DNA of 21,757 nucleotides from an uncultured Clostridia bacterium (lineage in GTDB: Bacteria; Bacillota; Clostridia; Oscillospirales; Acutalibacteraceae): NCBI GenBank assembly GCA_947567585.1, contig CANONE010000015.1:1-21757 (forward strand), given 5' to 3'. Made by a program: the position numbers and the translations under genes. Below the pieces are notes generated by a model. It was given only the letters and a program-made list of their open reading frames with translations, did no database searches and was not told where the DNA came from. Below, in pieces: positions 7,838 to 16,139 of the stretch (position 1 is its first letter; the number at the start of each line of letters is the position of its first letter).

Positions 7838-7866
7838 TTGCAAGATTGGCAAATTTATGGTATACT
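7838..7866 (+). promoter_or_regulatory. Strong sigma-A promoter for the hprK operon
   Basis: TTGCAA (7838-7843) and TATACT (7861-7866) are 17 bp apart, with TGG directly before the -10 (extended -10). The start point would be near 7873, about 220 bases before the hprK ATG. About 100 bp separate it from the divergent promoter. That gap holds a 7-bp inverted repeat, CGGTCCG (7755-7761) and CGGACCG (7796-7802), of unknown role. Confidence 0.75.
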
Positions 7867-7872
7867 GTACAT

Positions 7873-8073
7873 ACATTTTAGAACCAAGCGGAAAACAATG
7901 GCTATATGGCGAATGCACGCCCGGCCTTCAAGGGGCCGGCCAGCCCTAGCCCAGGGCCGACAAGTACGACCCTCTGCTTTGTCATGAACTAGGCCGTGAA
8001 AGGCAGTATAGCCGGAGCCTGTCAAGAGGCTCCAGGAAGTACCACCATAAAAATCAGGACGGCGCCCTTAAAA
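7873..8073 (+). ncRNA. Unidentified structured RNA / long leader upstream of hprK
   Basis: No coding frame of note fills this stretch, but it has many nested complements. GGCTATA (7900-7906) pairs with TATAGCC (8007-8013) and closes a multi-branched domain. The domain holds hairpins 7921-7926/7934-7939 (CCGGCC/GGCCGG), 7943-7947/7953-7957, 7959-7963/7979-7983 and a weak 7993-7995/8002-8004. Directly stacked on the closing helix is a perfect 7-bp hairpin, GGAGCCT (8014-8020) with AGGCTCC (8027-8033). TTTTA near 7876 can pair with TAAAA near 8069 as an outer closure. No U run follows, so it is not an attenuator-type terminator. It fits either a cis-regulatory leader or a processed small RNA. 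I could not match it to 6S, SRP, RNase P, tmRNA, T-box or common riboswitches. Confidence 0.5.
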
Positions 8074-8095
8074 CACACAGGAAGGTGGATCTAAC

Positions 8096-9061
8096 ATGAC
8101 AGAAGAATATTCCATCCCGCTCTCAAAAATAATAGAAAACCAGGGGCTGCAGGAAATCTACCTGCCCCGGAATCCCGACAACATTATGATCGTTTCCCGG
8201 GATGTAAACCGTCCCGGCATGGAGCTGAACGGTTTTGTAGATTACTTTGACCAGAAACGCATCGCCATTATGGGCATGTCCGAGATGGGGATGCTAAACC
8301 GCCTTCGGGAGGAACAAAAGGCCGAAGATATTGAACGCTTTTTCGCGCTGCATCCGGTGGCCGTTATTGTCGCCCGGGGAATCGAGCCCTTCCCCGCTAT
8401 GATTGAAGCGGCGGAGCGCTACGAGATCCCGCTGCTCTCCTCCCGGGACACCACCTCCAGCGCCCTGGCCAGTCTGGTAGCCTTCCTCAATGTGGAGCTG
8501 GCTCCCCGCATCACCCGCCACGGAGTGCTGATGGACGTATACGGCCAGGGAATCCTTCTGGTAGGGGACAGCGGCGTAGGAAAATCCGAGGCGGCCATTG
8601 AGCTGATTAAGCGGGGCCACCGGCTGATTGCCGACGACGCCGTGGAAATCCGCCGGGTATCCAGCATCTCCCTGGTGGGGCAGGCGCCGGAGAACATCCG
8701 GCACTTTATTGAACTGCGGGGCATCGGGGTCATCAACGCCCAGCGGATTTTCGGCGTAGGCGCCGTGAAGCTCTCCCAAAAAATTGAGCTGGCCATTAAG
8801 CTGGAAAACTGGGACCCCTCCAAGGTCTACGACCGCATGGGCATGGAAAATGAATACGCGGAAATCTTAGGCATTCGGGTGCCGGTTATTACCATTCCGG
8901 TGAAGCCCGGCCGGAATCTTGCCGTGATTATCGAAGTCGCCGCTATGAACGACCGCCAGAAGAAGATGGGCTACAACGCCGCCCAGGAGCTTTTGGTAAA
9001 CCTGGGCATGGATCCGGATGAACTGGAGCCTACGGATGTGAAGATGGATCTGGACGTATAA
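8096..9061 (+). CDS. hprK: HPr kinase/phosphorylase
   Basis: HprK phosphorylates and dephosphorylates Ser46 of the phosphocarrier HPr, and so controls carbon catabolite repression and PTS uptake in Firmicutes. The 321-residue protein has an N-terminal domain to about residue 130. The catalytic domain follows, with H142 in RHGVLMDVYG, the Walker A GDSGVGKS (157-164), DDAVEI (180-185) and the family signature ELRGIGVINAQRIFG. The C-terminal K/P segment IPVKPGRNLAVIIE is present. All key residues are intact. The AAGGTGG ribosome site lies 7 bases before the ATG. It is the first gene of a rightward operon behind a long leader, and murB follows after 48 AT-rich bases. Confidence 0.96.
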   Translation: MTEEYSIPLSKIIENQGLQEIYLPRNPDNIMIVSRDVNRPGMELNGFVDYFDQKRIAIMGMSEMGMLNRLREEQKAEDIERFFALHPVAVIVARGIEPFPAMIEAAERYEIPLLSSRDTTSSALASLVAFLNVELAPRITRHGVLMDVYGQGILLVGDSGVGKSEAAIELIKRGHRLIADDAVEIRRVSSISLVGQAPENIRHFIELRGIGVINAQRIFGVGAVKLSQKIELAIKLENWDPSKVYDRMGMENEYAEILGIRVPVITIPVKPGRNLAVIIEVAAMNDRQKKMGYNAAQELLVNLGMDPDELEPTDVKMDLDV

Positions 9062-9109
9062 TGGACACATATATTAAAATATTATCAATTTTCCTGGGAG
9101 GGACCGAAA

Positions 9110-10048
9110 ATGGATCATCCCGCTTCTATAAGCTTGGATTACTCGCCGCTGGACCGGCAGGCCGCCGCTTTAGGCTGCGAAATAGCGCGTTATAAACCGC
9201 TGGCTCCTCACACCACCTTCAAAATCGGCGGGCCCGCGGACCGGCTGGTCACGGTAGGGAGCGAAGAGCAGCTCTCCGGCATTTTGTCCGTGCTGGGGGA
9301 GTTGGGCCTGCCTATGCTTATACTGGGCCGGGGGTCCGACCTTTTGGTCCGGGATAAGGGCTTTCGGGGCGCGGTGATTCGTCTGGGAGGGGCTTTTGAG
9401 TCTGCCAGCCTTTTAGAGGACGGCGTAACCTTGCGGGCCGGAGCCGGGATGAGTCTGGCGGCGGCCTGCATGTTCCTGCGGGACAGGGGCCTTTGCGGCA
9501 TGGAGTTCGCCTGGGGGATCCCCGGGTCCATAGGCGGCGCGGTGTATATGAACGCCGGGGCCTATGGCGGCGAGATGAAGGATGTGGTCGCGAGGGTCCG
9601 GCACATGGACATAGACGGCACGCCTGGAGAGTACGGCGGCGAAGATCTGGGCTTTGGCTACCGCCGGAGCGCCTACGCCGGCAGCGGCAAGGTGATTACC
9701 TGGGCGCATATCCGGGCGGCGCATGGCAGTAAAGAGGAGATAGCCGCCAGAATGAACGAGCTCATGACTCGCCGCAAGGAGAAGCAGCCCTATGACAGCC
9801 CCAGCGCCGGCAGCACCTTTAAGCGGCCAAAAACCGGCTACGCGGCGGCCCTCATAGAGAAATGCGGGCTAAAAGGCCGAAGAGTAGGCGGCGCCCAGGT
9901 CAGTGAAAAGCATTCCGGGTTTATCATCAATACCGGCGGGGCCAGCTGCCAGGATGTGCTGGCGCTTATGGAAATCGTCCAAGAAACCGTTCTCCGGCAA
10001 ACCGGCATAGAGCTGGAGCCGGAAGTCCGGGTGGTTGGGGAAGCATAA
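9110..10048 (+). CDS. murB: UDP-N-acetylenolpyruvoylglucosamine reductase
   Basis: MurB reduces the enolpyruvyl group of UDP-GlcNAc-enolpyruvate to UDP-MurNAc with NADPH and bound FAD, the second committed step of peptidoglycan synthesis. The 312-residue protein shows the FAD-binding TTFKIGGPAD and GRGSDLLV (73-80), GIPGSIGGAVYMNAGAYGGE, the catalytic serine S235 in PSAGSTFKRP, and the C-terminal glutamate E305 in ELEPEVRVVG. It lacks the extra loop of the E. coli type and fits the shorter Gram-positive (type II) form. GGGAGGG lies 7 bases before the ATG. The neighbours hprK and rapZ are the usual clostridial ones. Confidence 0.96.
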   Translation: MDHPASISLDYSPLDRQAAALGCEIARYKPLAPHTTFKIGGPADRLVTVGSEEQLSGILSVLGELGLPMLILGRGSDLLVRDKGFRGAVIRLGGAFESASLLEDGVTLRAGAGMSLAAACMFLRDRGLCGMEFAWGIPGSIGGAVYMNAGAYGGEMKDVVARVRHMDIDGTPGEYGGEDLGFGYRRSAYAGSGKVITWAHIRAAHGSKEEIAARMNELMTRRKEKQPYDSPSAGSTFKRPKTGYAAALIEKCGLKGRRVGGAQVSEKHSGFIINTGGASCQDVLALMEIVQETVLRQTGIELEPEVRVVGEA

Positions 10049-10062
10049 GGGGAGAGAGAAGA

Positions 10063-10923
10063 ATGGAATTCGTAGTAGTTACCGGGCTTTCCGGGGCCGG
10101 GAAAACCCAAGCCATGCACTCCATGGAGGATATCGGCTTTTTTTGCGTAGATAACCTGCCCCCGGCTTTGATTCCGGTTTTTTACGACCTGTGCGTCAAC
10201 TCTGAAAGCACCATGAACCGGGTGGCGGTGGTTACGGACACCCGGGGCGGGGAGCTCTTTAAGTCCTTTTTTACTGCCATGGAGTCTCTTAAAATGGAAG
10301 AAAAGCCCTATAAACTGCTGTTTTTAGACGCTTCCGATCCCATTCTCGTCCGGCGTTTCAAGGAAACCCGCCGTAAACATCCCCTCTCCGACGAGCTGGG
10401 GGGCTCTTTAGAGCAGGCGGTGCGCTTGGAACGGGATATGCTGGCTCCCATGCGGGAAAGCGCCGACTTTGTCATCGACACCTCCGGTTTCTCCCCGGCC
10501 CAGCTAAAAGGCCGGGTCTCGGAGCTTTTCTTGTCCAGCGCCAGCGATTCCCTGGCCGTCCACTGCATCAGCTTCGGCTTTAAGTTCGGCATTCCCATGG
10601 AGGCGGATCTGGTTTTCGACGTACGCTGCCTGCCCAACCCCTTTTACGACCCGGAGCTGCGTCCTAAGACCGGCCTGGACGCGGACGTCCGGGACTATGT
10701 GATGGAAAACGGCGAGACCCGGGGCTTTGTGTCCCGGTACACCGATATGCTTGACTATCTTCTGCCCCTCTACGAAAAGGAGGGCAAAAGCCAGCTGGTG
10801 GTGGCGGTGGGCTGTACTGGCGGGCACCACCGCTCTGTGGCTCTGGCCCAGTTCACCTGCGACCACCTTTGCGCTAAGGGGATCAAAGCCAGCGTAACCC
10901 ACCGGGATATCCAGAAATTCTAG
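10063..10923 (+). CDS. rapZ: RapZ/YvcJ-type P-loop nucleotide-binding protein
   Basis: The 286-residue protein belongs to the RapZ (YvcJ) family of GTP/ATP-binding proteins. In E. coli the member binds small RNA GlmZ and controls amino-sugar synthesis. In Bacillus YvcJ affects competence. Walker A is GLSGAGKT (8-15), followed by GFFCVDNLP. The C-terminal domain carries the conserved FKFGIP, FDVRCLPNPF and GCTGGHHRSV motifs (the last near residue 250). The sequence is complete. It starts 14 bases after murB with GGGGAGAG as ribosome site, and the P-loop kinase gene follows after 11 bases. Confidence 0.95.
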   Translation: MEFVVVTGLSGAGKTQAMHSMEDIGFFCVDNLPPALIPVFYDLCVNSESTMNRVAVVTDTRGGELFKSFFTAMESLKMEEKPYKLLFLDASDPILVRRFKETRRKHPLSDELGGSLEQAVRLERDMLAPMRESADFVIDTSGFSPAQLKGRVSELFLSSASDSLAVHCISFGFKFGIPMEADLVFDVRCLPNPFYDPELRPKTGLDADVRDYVMENGETRGFVSRYTDMLDYLLPLYEKEGKSQLVVAVGCTGGHHRSVALAQFTCDHLCAKGIKASVTHRDIQKF

Positions 10924-10934
10924 GGAGAGGCAGT

Positions 10935-11531
10935 ATGTATTGCATTTTGATAGGCGGCATGCCCGCCGCCGGGAAAAGCGTCTTGGCCCGGCGGCTTTCG
11001 GCAATCCTTAAGCTGCCCATGTTCTCTAAAGACGACTTTAAAGAACGGCTGTTTGATACCGTTGGCTTTCACAGCCGTGAGGAAAAGGTAGCCTTGGGCG
11101 AAGGCGCCATGGCCGCCATGTATTACGCCGCCGGACAGGTATTGGCCGCCGGCAGCTCCGTGATTCTGGAAAACAATTTTGAGACCGCCTCCCTTCCCGG
11201 CCTGCGAGCTCTTTTGGAGCAACACCGCTGCCAGCCCATTACCCTGCTGCTGACAGGGGACCCCGCCGTTATCTACCAGCGCTTTCTGGAGAGGGACCAG
11301 TCCCCCCGGCGCCACCGGGGCCATGTGGTGAACACAGCCTACCCGGAACCGCCGGGAGAACGTCCGCCCTATGCGCACATGGGGCTGGAAGCGTTTGTAA
11401 AAGGCTTCACCCGCCGGGGGATGATGGATTTCGACGTTGGCGGGCCGCGGCTTACCATTGACGTAACCAGCTTCGCGGCGTTGGACTGCCAAGAACTGGC
11501 CCGGCGGCTGCGGGAGCTGATGAAGCCCTAG
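10935..11531 (+). CDS. Small P-loop kinase (AAA_33 / zeta-toxin-like fold)
   Basis: This 198-residue protein begins with a P-loop, GGMPAAGKS (about residues 7-15), followed by FSKDDFKERLFD and VILENNFE. The acidic residue after the first strand and the LLLTGDPAVIYQRFLER pattern are typical of AAA_33-type kinases that phosphorylate small molecules such as sugars, nucleosides or antibiotics. An RxxRHRGH element in the lid region offers phosphate-binding arginines. The substrate is unknown. No antitoxin-like gene is adjacent, so a zeta-type toxin role is unlikely. GGGAGAGG precedes the ATG. It sits exactly where yvcK is usually found between rapZ and whiA, but it has no resemblance to YvcK. Confidence 0.75.
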   Translation: MYCILIGGMPAAGKSVLARRLSAILKLPMFSKDDFKERLFDTVGFHSREEKVALGEGAMAAMYYAAGQVLAAGSSVILENNFETASLPGLRALLEQHRCQPITLLLTGDPAVIYQRFLERDQSPRRHRGHVVNTAYPEPPGERPPYAHMGLEAFVKGFTRRGMMDFDVGGPRLTIDVTSFAALDCQELARRLRELMKP

Positions 11532-11537
11532 AGTCCC

Positions 11538-11563
11538 GGGCGCTTCTTCGCGCCTTATCTTTT
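11538..11563 (+). terminator. Terminator-like hairpin inside the operon, before whiA
   Basis: GGGCGC (11538-11543) pairs with GCGCCT (11550-11555) around TTCTTC, followed by TTATCTTTT. The stem is only 6 bp, so termination is probably partial. It lies in the 52-base gap between the P-loop kinase and whiA and could lower whiA/dnaE expression relative to upstream genes. Confidence 0.4.
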
Positions 11564-11583
11564 CGCGAATTGGGGGTATATTT

Positions 11584-12519
11584 ATGTCTTTCACCTCCCA
11601 GATCAAATCCGAACTGGCCCAGTTAGAGCCAAAGAGCCACTGCTGCCTCCGGGCCGAGTGTTACGGTATCTGGCTTTTTTCCAAATGCTTTACCCTTCTG
11701 GACAGCGCTTTTATCACCGAGTGCGCTCCAGCCGCCCGGAAGATGCTGGAACTGGCCGCTGTAGGGGCCGGGGCGTCCGCCCAGCTGACCTACGCCGTCA
11801 GCCGCCGGAGCCGCCCCGCCTACCGGGTCAGTCTGCCGGAAGGACAGGAACGCCTTCGCCTGCTGGAGGCGTTCGGCCATACAGGCCGGGAGCCCTGCCT
11901 GCGGATTAACCGGGCGGTCCTTGAAAACGACTGCTGCCAAGACGCTTTCCTCCGGGGAGCCTTTCTTACCTGCGGCAGCGCCACGGACCCCAACAAAGCC
12001 TATCATTTAGAGTTTTCCGCTCTGTATCAAAACCTCGCCCGAGACCTCTATACCCTTATCGGCGAGGTGGGAAATTTCCGCGTCTCCCCCGCCCTGGTGC
12101 GCCGCAACGGCAGCTATGGGGTCTACTTAAAAGACGGCGGACAGATTGAGGACCTGCTCACCTTTCTGGGGGCCACCGGGGCTTCCATGGAGCTGATGCA
12201 GGTGCGCATGTATAAAGAAGCCAAAAACAATATCAACCGCAAATCCAACTTTGAGACCGCCAACATGGATAAAACCTATTCCGCTTCCGCCCGGCAGACC
12301 GCCGCTATCGCCGCTATCAGCGACAGCCAGGGCCTGGAAAGCCTGCCCGAAAACCTACAGGCCCTGGCCCGCCTGCGTCTGGACAACCCGGACATGACCC
12401 TCCGGGAACTCAGCCAGCGCCTGGGCATCAGCCGCAGCGGCGTAAACCACCGCCTCCAAAAGCTCATAGAGCTGGGCGAAGGCATCATCATGGAAAAGGG
12501 CATAAACGTTCTCATGTAA
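11584..12519 (+). CDS. whiA: WhiA family DNA-binding protein
   Basis: WhiA combines a LAGLIDADG-like N-terminal domain with a C-terminal helix-turn-helix. In Bacillus it influences cell division and chromosome segregation, and in Streptomyces it is a sporulation regulator. The 311-residue protein opens with MSFTSQIKSELAQ. It has FLRGAFLTCGSATDPNKAYHLE in the middle domain and the tail TLRELSQRLGISRSGVNHRLQKL, a clear helix-turn-helix. The NRKSNFETANMDKT linker is characteristic of the family. The ribosome site is poor (GGGGG, 7 bases before ATG), which is notable beside the strong sites of its neighbours. The dnaE gene starts 15 bases downstream. Confidence 0.95.
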   Translation: MSFTSQIKSELAQLEPKSHCCLRAECYGIWLFSKCFTLLDSAFITECAPAARKMLELAAVGAGASAQLTYAVSRRSRPAYRVSLPEGQERLRLLEAFGHTGREPCLRINRAVLENDCCQDAFLRGAFLTCGSATDPNKAYHLEFSALYQNLARDLYTLIGEVGNFRVSPALVRRNGSYGVYLKDGGQIEDLLTFLGATGASMELMQVRMYKEAKNNINRKSNFETANMDKTYSASARQTAAIAAISDSQGLESLPENLQALARLRLDNPDMTLRELSQRLGISRSGVNHRLQKLIELGEGIIMEKGINVLM

Positions 12520-12534
12520 AGAGGAGGCGCTCAT

Positions 12535-15500
12535 ATGGCGTTTGTCCACCTGCATGTACACACCGAATACAGTCTTCTGGATGGCGCCTGCCGGATTGAG
12601 CGCCTGCTGGACCGGGCCCGGGAGCTGGGCCACACCGCCGTCGCCATGACGGACCACGGGAATATGTACGGCACCATTGACTTTTATAAAGCGGCCAAAA
12701 AGCGGGGTATAAAGCCCATTATCGGCTGCGAGGTCTATGTGGCTAAGCGCACCCGCTTTGATAAGGTCCATGAGCTGGACAGCGAGAACCGGCACCTGGT
12801 GCTGCTGTGTGAAAACGAAACCGGCTATCACAACCTGGCCGCCATGGTCTCCAAAGCCTGGACCGAAGGCTTTTACAACCGCCCCCGGGTGGATTTTGAG
12901 CTGCTCAGGGAGCACTGCCAGGGACTTATCGCCCTGTCCGCCTGCGTTTCCGGGGAAATTCCCCGGGCCCTGCTGCGGGGACAGTACGCCGCCGCCAAGG
13001 AAGCCGCCCTGCGTTACCGGGATATTTTCGGGGACGGCAATTTCTTTTTGGAACTACAGGACCACGGCCTAAACGACGAGCGCCAGGTAAACCCCGGGAT
13101 CATCAAGCTCTCGGAGGAATTGGGCATTCCCCTGGTGGTTACCAACGACTGCCACTATATCCACGCCGCCGACCAGGAAATGCACCGGGTGCTGATGTGC
13201 ATCCAGACCGGGCGCACCATAGAGGACGAGGGCGGGCTGGATTTCGGCTCGGGAGAGCTGTACTTTAAGACAGAGGACGAGATGCGCGGCCTGTTCCCCC
13301 AGCTGCCCCAGGCGGCGGACAATACCGTAAAAATCGCGGAACGCTGCAACGTGGAATTTGAGTTTGGCAAAACCAAGCTTCCTGGCTTTACCACCCCGGA
13401 CGGCACGCCCAACCAGGAATTTTTTGAAAAGCTCTGCCACAAGGGCCTTGCCGCCCGCTATGGAGAGGCCCGGGCCCAAGAGCTGCTGCCCCGGCTGCAA
13501 TATGAGATTGACACCATCACGCAGATGGGCTATGTCAACTACTATCTCATCGTCTGGGACTTTATCCGCCACGCCAAAAGCGCCGGCATACCGGTGGGGC
13601 CCGGCCGGGGCTCCGGCGCGGCCAGCCTTGCCGCTTACTGCGTAGGCATCACCAATGTGGACCCCATTCAGTACAATCTGGTTTTCGAGCGCTTTCTGAA
13701 TCCCGAACGGGTGAGCATGCCGGACTTTGACATTGACTTCAGCGACGAGCGCCGGGACGAGATGATCGACTATGTGGTAGAAAAATACGGCGCGGACCAT
13801 GTGGCCCAGATTGTCACCTTTGGCACCATGGCGGCCCGGGGAGCCATCCGGGATGTGGGCCGGGCCATGGCCGTTCCCTATAATAAAACCGACCAGGTAG
13901 CCAAGCTGGTGCCTATGGAGCTGGGCATGACTTTAGAGAAGGCGCTAAGCCAGTCTAAGGAGTTCCGAGAGCGCTGTGAATCAGACATCCAGGTAAAGGC
14001 CCTGGTGGATATGGCTATGAAGGTTGAGGGGATGCCCCGGCATACCAGCACCCACGCCGCGGGCGTACTGATTACCGACAAGCCGGTAATGGAATACGTC
14101 CCCTTGGCCAAAAACGACAATGCGGTGGTCACCCAATTCACCATGACCGCCATCGAGGAATTGGGGCTGCTGAAAATGGACTTTCTGGGCCTTCGAAACC
14201 TCTCCGTTATTGACAACGCCCAAAAGCATATCCAAGCCCAGGAGCCGGATTTCAGCATGGACCGCATTCCCTACAACGATCCGGCTACCTTTGATATGAT
14301 GGACGCGGGGAATACGGTAGGGGTATTCCAGTTTGAATCAGCGGGCATGACAAGGCTCCTGGTGCAGTCCCAGGCCCGAGAGGTGGAGGAACTCATCGCC
14401 ATCATCTCCCTATACCGGCCGGGCCCCATGCAGTTTATCCCCACCTATTTGGAAAATGCCCGGAATCCGGAGCGGGTGACGTACAAGCATGAGAAATTAA
14501 AGCCCATTTTGGAGGTCACCTTCGGCTGCATCATCTATCAAGAGCAGGTTATGCAGATTTTCCGGGATTTGGCGGGCTACTCCCTGGGCCGGGCGGATAT
14601 TGTACGGCGGGCTATGTCTAAAAAAAAGCACGACGTGCTGGAGCGGGAGCGGAAAATCTTCATTGAGGGACAACAGCGGGAGGACGGCTCCTGGGAGGTG
14701 GACGGCTGCCTGAACCGGGGGGTGGACCGGGCCACGGCCGAGGAACTTTTTAAAGAAATCGAAGACTTCGCATCCTATGCCTTCAACAAAGCCCACGCCG
14801 CCGCCTATGCTGTGGTGGCCTACCAGACCGCGTATCTCAAGTGCCATTATCCCCAGGCGTATATGGCGGCTCTGCTGTCCAGCGTGCTGGGCTGGACCGG
14901 CAAGGTGGCGGAATATATTGAGGAATGCAAGCGCCTTCATATCCAGGTGCTGCCCCCCCATGTGAACCACAGCGGGGCCGGCTTCACCACAGAAGTTGGC
15001 AGCATCCGCTTTGGATTGGCGGCGGTAAAAAATCTTGGCAGGGGCGTTATCCACCGTATGGTGCTGGAACGCCAGAACAGCGGGCCTTATACTTCCTTCT
15101 ACAATTTTTGCAAACGCATGGCCGGCCGGGAGATGAACAAGCGGGCCATTGAAAGCTTGATTAAGTGCGGCGCTCTGGACGGCCTGGGAAACAACCGCCG
15201 GGAAATGCTGGTGGGGCTGGAGCAGGTCATGGCCGGGCTGGAAGACCTAAAGCGCAGGAACCTGGAGGGGCAAGTGGGCTTTTTCGACGGACCTCAAACC
15301 AGCGGGCTGGAAGGGGAACCTGCCCTGCCTAAATCAGAGGACTTTTCTTCCGCCGACAAAATGGCCATGGAAAAGGAAGTCACCGGCATGTATCTTACCG
15401 GGCATCCTATGGCCAGTTTCCGGGCGCTCTACCGCTCGGGCCGCTATGCCCTGGCCGGGGAGGTCCTGCAAAGCGCCGGAGGCGAGGCGGGTCCGGGCCC

Positions 15501-16032
15501 CCGCTATCAAGACGGCCAGCGGGTCTCTATGCTGGGGATTGTCACAGCTCTGCGAAAAAAGAACACCCGCTCCGGATCTACCATGGCTTTCGCCACTTTG
15601 GAGGACATGTCCGGCCCTATTAACCTGTTGATTTTTCCCAATCTGCTGGAAGAAGCGGGGAATCTGCTCTTTGAGGGCTCCGTAATCGAAGCCGCCGGCA
15701 GGTTGGGCTTTCAAGAGGATAAGGAGCCCGAGCTGGTGTGCGACAAGCTGATGCCTCCCCCCAGCCCGGACAGCCCGCTGAATCATCCCAAGGACAAAGG
15801 CCAGCGCCCCGGCCTTTATATCCGGATAGACGCCAAAACCGACCCCCGATACAAAAAGGCCATGCAGTATACCGCCATCTTTGACGGCGGCCCCAGCGAC
15901 TTGTATATCTTTTTTAAAGACAGCGCAAAGCTGCTGAAAGCTCCCCCAAAATACCGGGTAGACGTTAACCGGCCCCTGCTCCGGGCGCTGGAACAGCTTT
16001 TAGGCGGGGAAAATGTACAGTTTGTAAAGTGA
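12535..16032 (+). CDS. dnaE: DNA polymerase III alpha subunit, DnaE type
   Basis: This 1165-residue protein is a C-family replicative polymerase. An N-terminal PHP domain (HLHVHTEYSLLDG, residues 5-17; MTDHGNMYG near 40) is followed by the palm with GRGSGAASL and the catalytic aspartates D399 and D401 in PDFDIDF. The third is D549 in LKMDFLGL. The helix-hairpin-helix region and an OB-fold (about 1000-1075, starting VSMLGIVTALRKKNT) follow. Length and domain order fit DnaE1 rather than the short DnaE3. Firmicutes usually also carry PolC elsewhere. GAGGAGG lies 7 bases before the ATG. It is the last gene of the hprK operon, and a strong terminator follows directly. Confidence 0.97.
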   Translation: MAFVHLHVHTEYSLLDGACRIERLLDRARELGHTAVAMTDHGNMYGTIDFYKAAKKRGIKPIIGCEVYVAKRTRFDKVHELDSENRHLVLLCENETGYHNLAAMVSKAWTEGFYNRPRVDFELLREHCQGLIALSACVSGEIPRALLRGQYAAAKEAALRYRDIFGDGNFFLELQDHGLNDERQVNPGIIKLSEELGIPLVVTNDCHYIHAADQEMHRVLMCIQTGRTIEDEGGLDFGSGELYFKTEDEMRGLFPQLPQAADNTVKIAERCNVEFEFGKTKLPGFTTPDGTPNQEFFEKLCHKGLAARYGEARAQELLPRLQYEIDTITQMGYVNYYLIVWDFIRHAKSAGIPVGPGRGSGAASLAAYCVGITNVDPIQYNLVFERFLNPERVSMPDFDIDFSDERRDEMIDYVVEKYGADHVAQIVTFGTMAARGAIRDVGRAMAVPYNKTDQVAKLVPMELGMTLEKALSQSKEFRERCESDIQVKALVDMAMKVEGMPRHTSTHAAGVLITDKPVMEYVPLAKNDNAVVTQFTMTAIEELGLLKMDFLGLRNLSVIDNAQKHIQAQEPDFSMDRIPYNDPATFDMMDAGNTVGVFQFESAGMTRLLVQSQAREVEELIAIISLYRPGPMQFIPTYLENARNPERVTYKHEKLKPILEVTFGCIIYQEQVMQIFRDLAGYSLGRADIVRRAMSKKKHDVLERERKIFIEGQQREDGSWEVDGCLNRGVDRATAEELFKEIEDFASYAFNKAHAAAYAVVAYQTAYLKCHYPQAYMAALLSSVLGWTGKVAEYIEECKRLHIQVLPPHVNHSGAGFTTEVGSIRFGLAAVKNLGRGVIHRMVLERQNSGPYTSFYNFCKRMAGREMNKRAIESLIKCGALDGLGNNRREMLVGLEQVMAGLEDLKRRNLEGQVGFFDGPQTSGLEGEPALPKSEDFSSADKMAMEKEVTGMYLTGHPMASFRALYRSGRYALAGEVLQSAGGEAGPGPRYQDGQRVSMLGIVTALRKKNTRSGSTMAFATLEDMSGPINLLIFPNLLEEAGNLLFEGSVIEAAGRLGFQEDKEPELVCDKLMPPPSPDSPLNHPKDKGQRPGLYIRIDAKTDPRYKKAMQYTAIFDGGPSDLYIFFKDSAKLLKAPPKYRVDVNRPLLRALEQLLGGENVQFVK

Positions 16033-16065
16033 AAAGCCGCGGGACGGGAAGTCCTGCGGCTTTTT
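16033..16065 (+). terminator. Intrinsic terminator of the hprK-dnaE operon
   Basis: AAAGCCGCGGGAC (16033-16045) pairs with GTCCTGCGGCTTT (16051-16063) around GGGAA. The stem is 13 bp with one G-U pair, followed by a T run. It begins one base after the dnaE stop codon. Confidence 0.9.
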
Positions 16066-16076
16066 CCAAAAAAATC

Positions 16077-16105
16077 TTGCAAACCCGGAGATAATGTTGT
16101 ATTAT
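16077..16105 (+). promoter_or_regulatory. Promoter of the carboxylesterase gene
   Basis: TTGCAA (16077-16082), a 17-bp spacer and TATTAT (16100-16105) form a good sigma-A promoter. The start point would be near 16112, just after the dnaE terminator, so the esterase is its own transcription unit. Confidence 0.65.
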
Positions 16106-16139
16106 ATTACTATAAATATTGGAAGGGATGATGCCATTC

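Noticed and set aside
7873..8095. Known RNA classes for the hprK leader (T-box, TPP, FMN, SAM, cobalamin, c-di-GMP, 6S, SRP, RNase P, tmRNA)
   Set aside because: The conserved sequence blocks of these classes were looked for by eye and not found. A covariance-model search could still detect a divergent member.
10935..11531. Zeta-toxin of a toxin-antitoxin pair
   Set aside because: The fold is related, but no small antitoxin gene is adjacent and the gene sits inside a housekeeping operon.
16119..16139. TTG-initiated extension of the carboxylesterase
   Set aside because: The TTG overlaps the ribosome binding site itself (TTGGAAGGG). The ATG at 16140 fits better.
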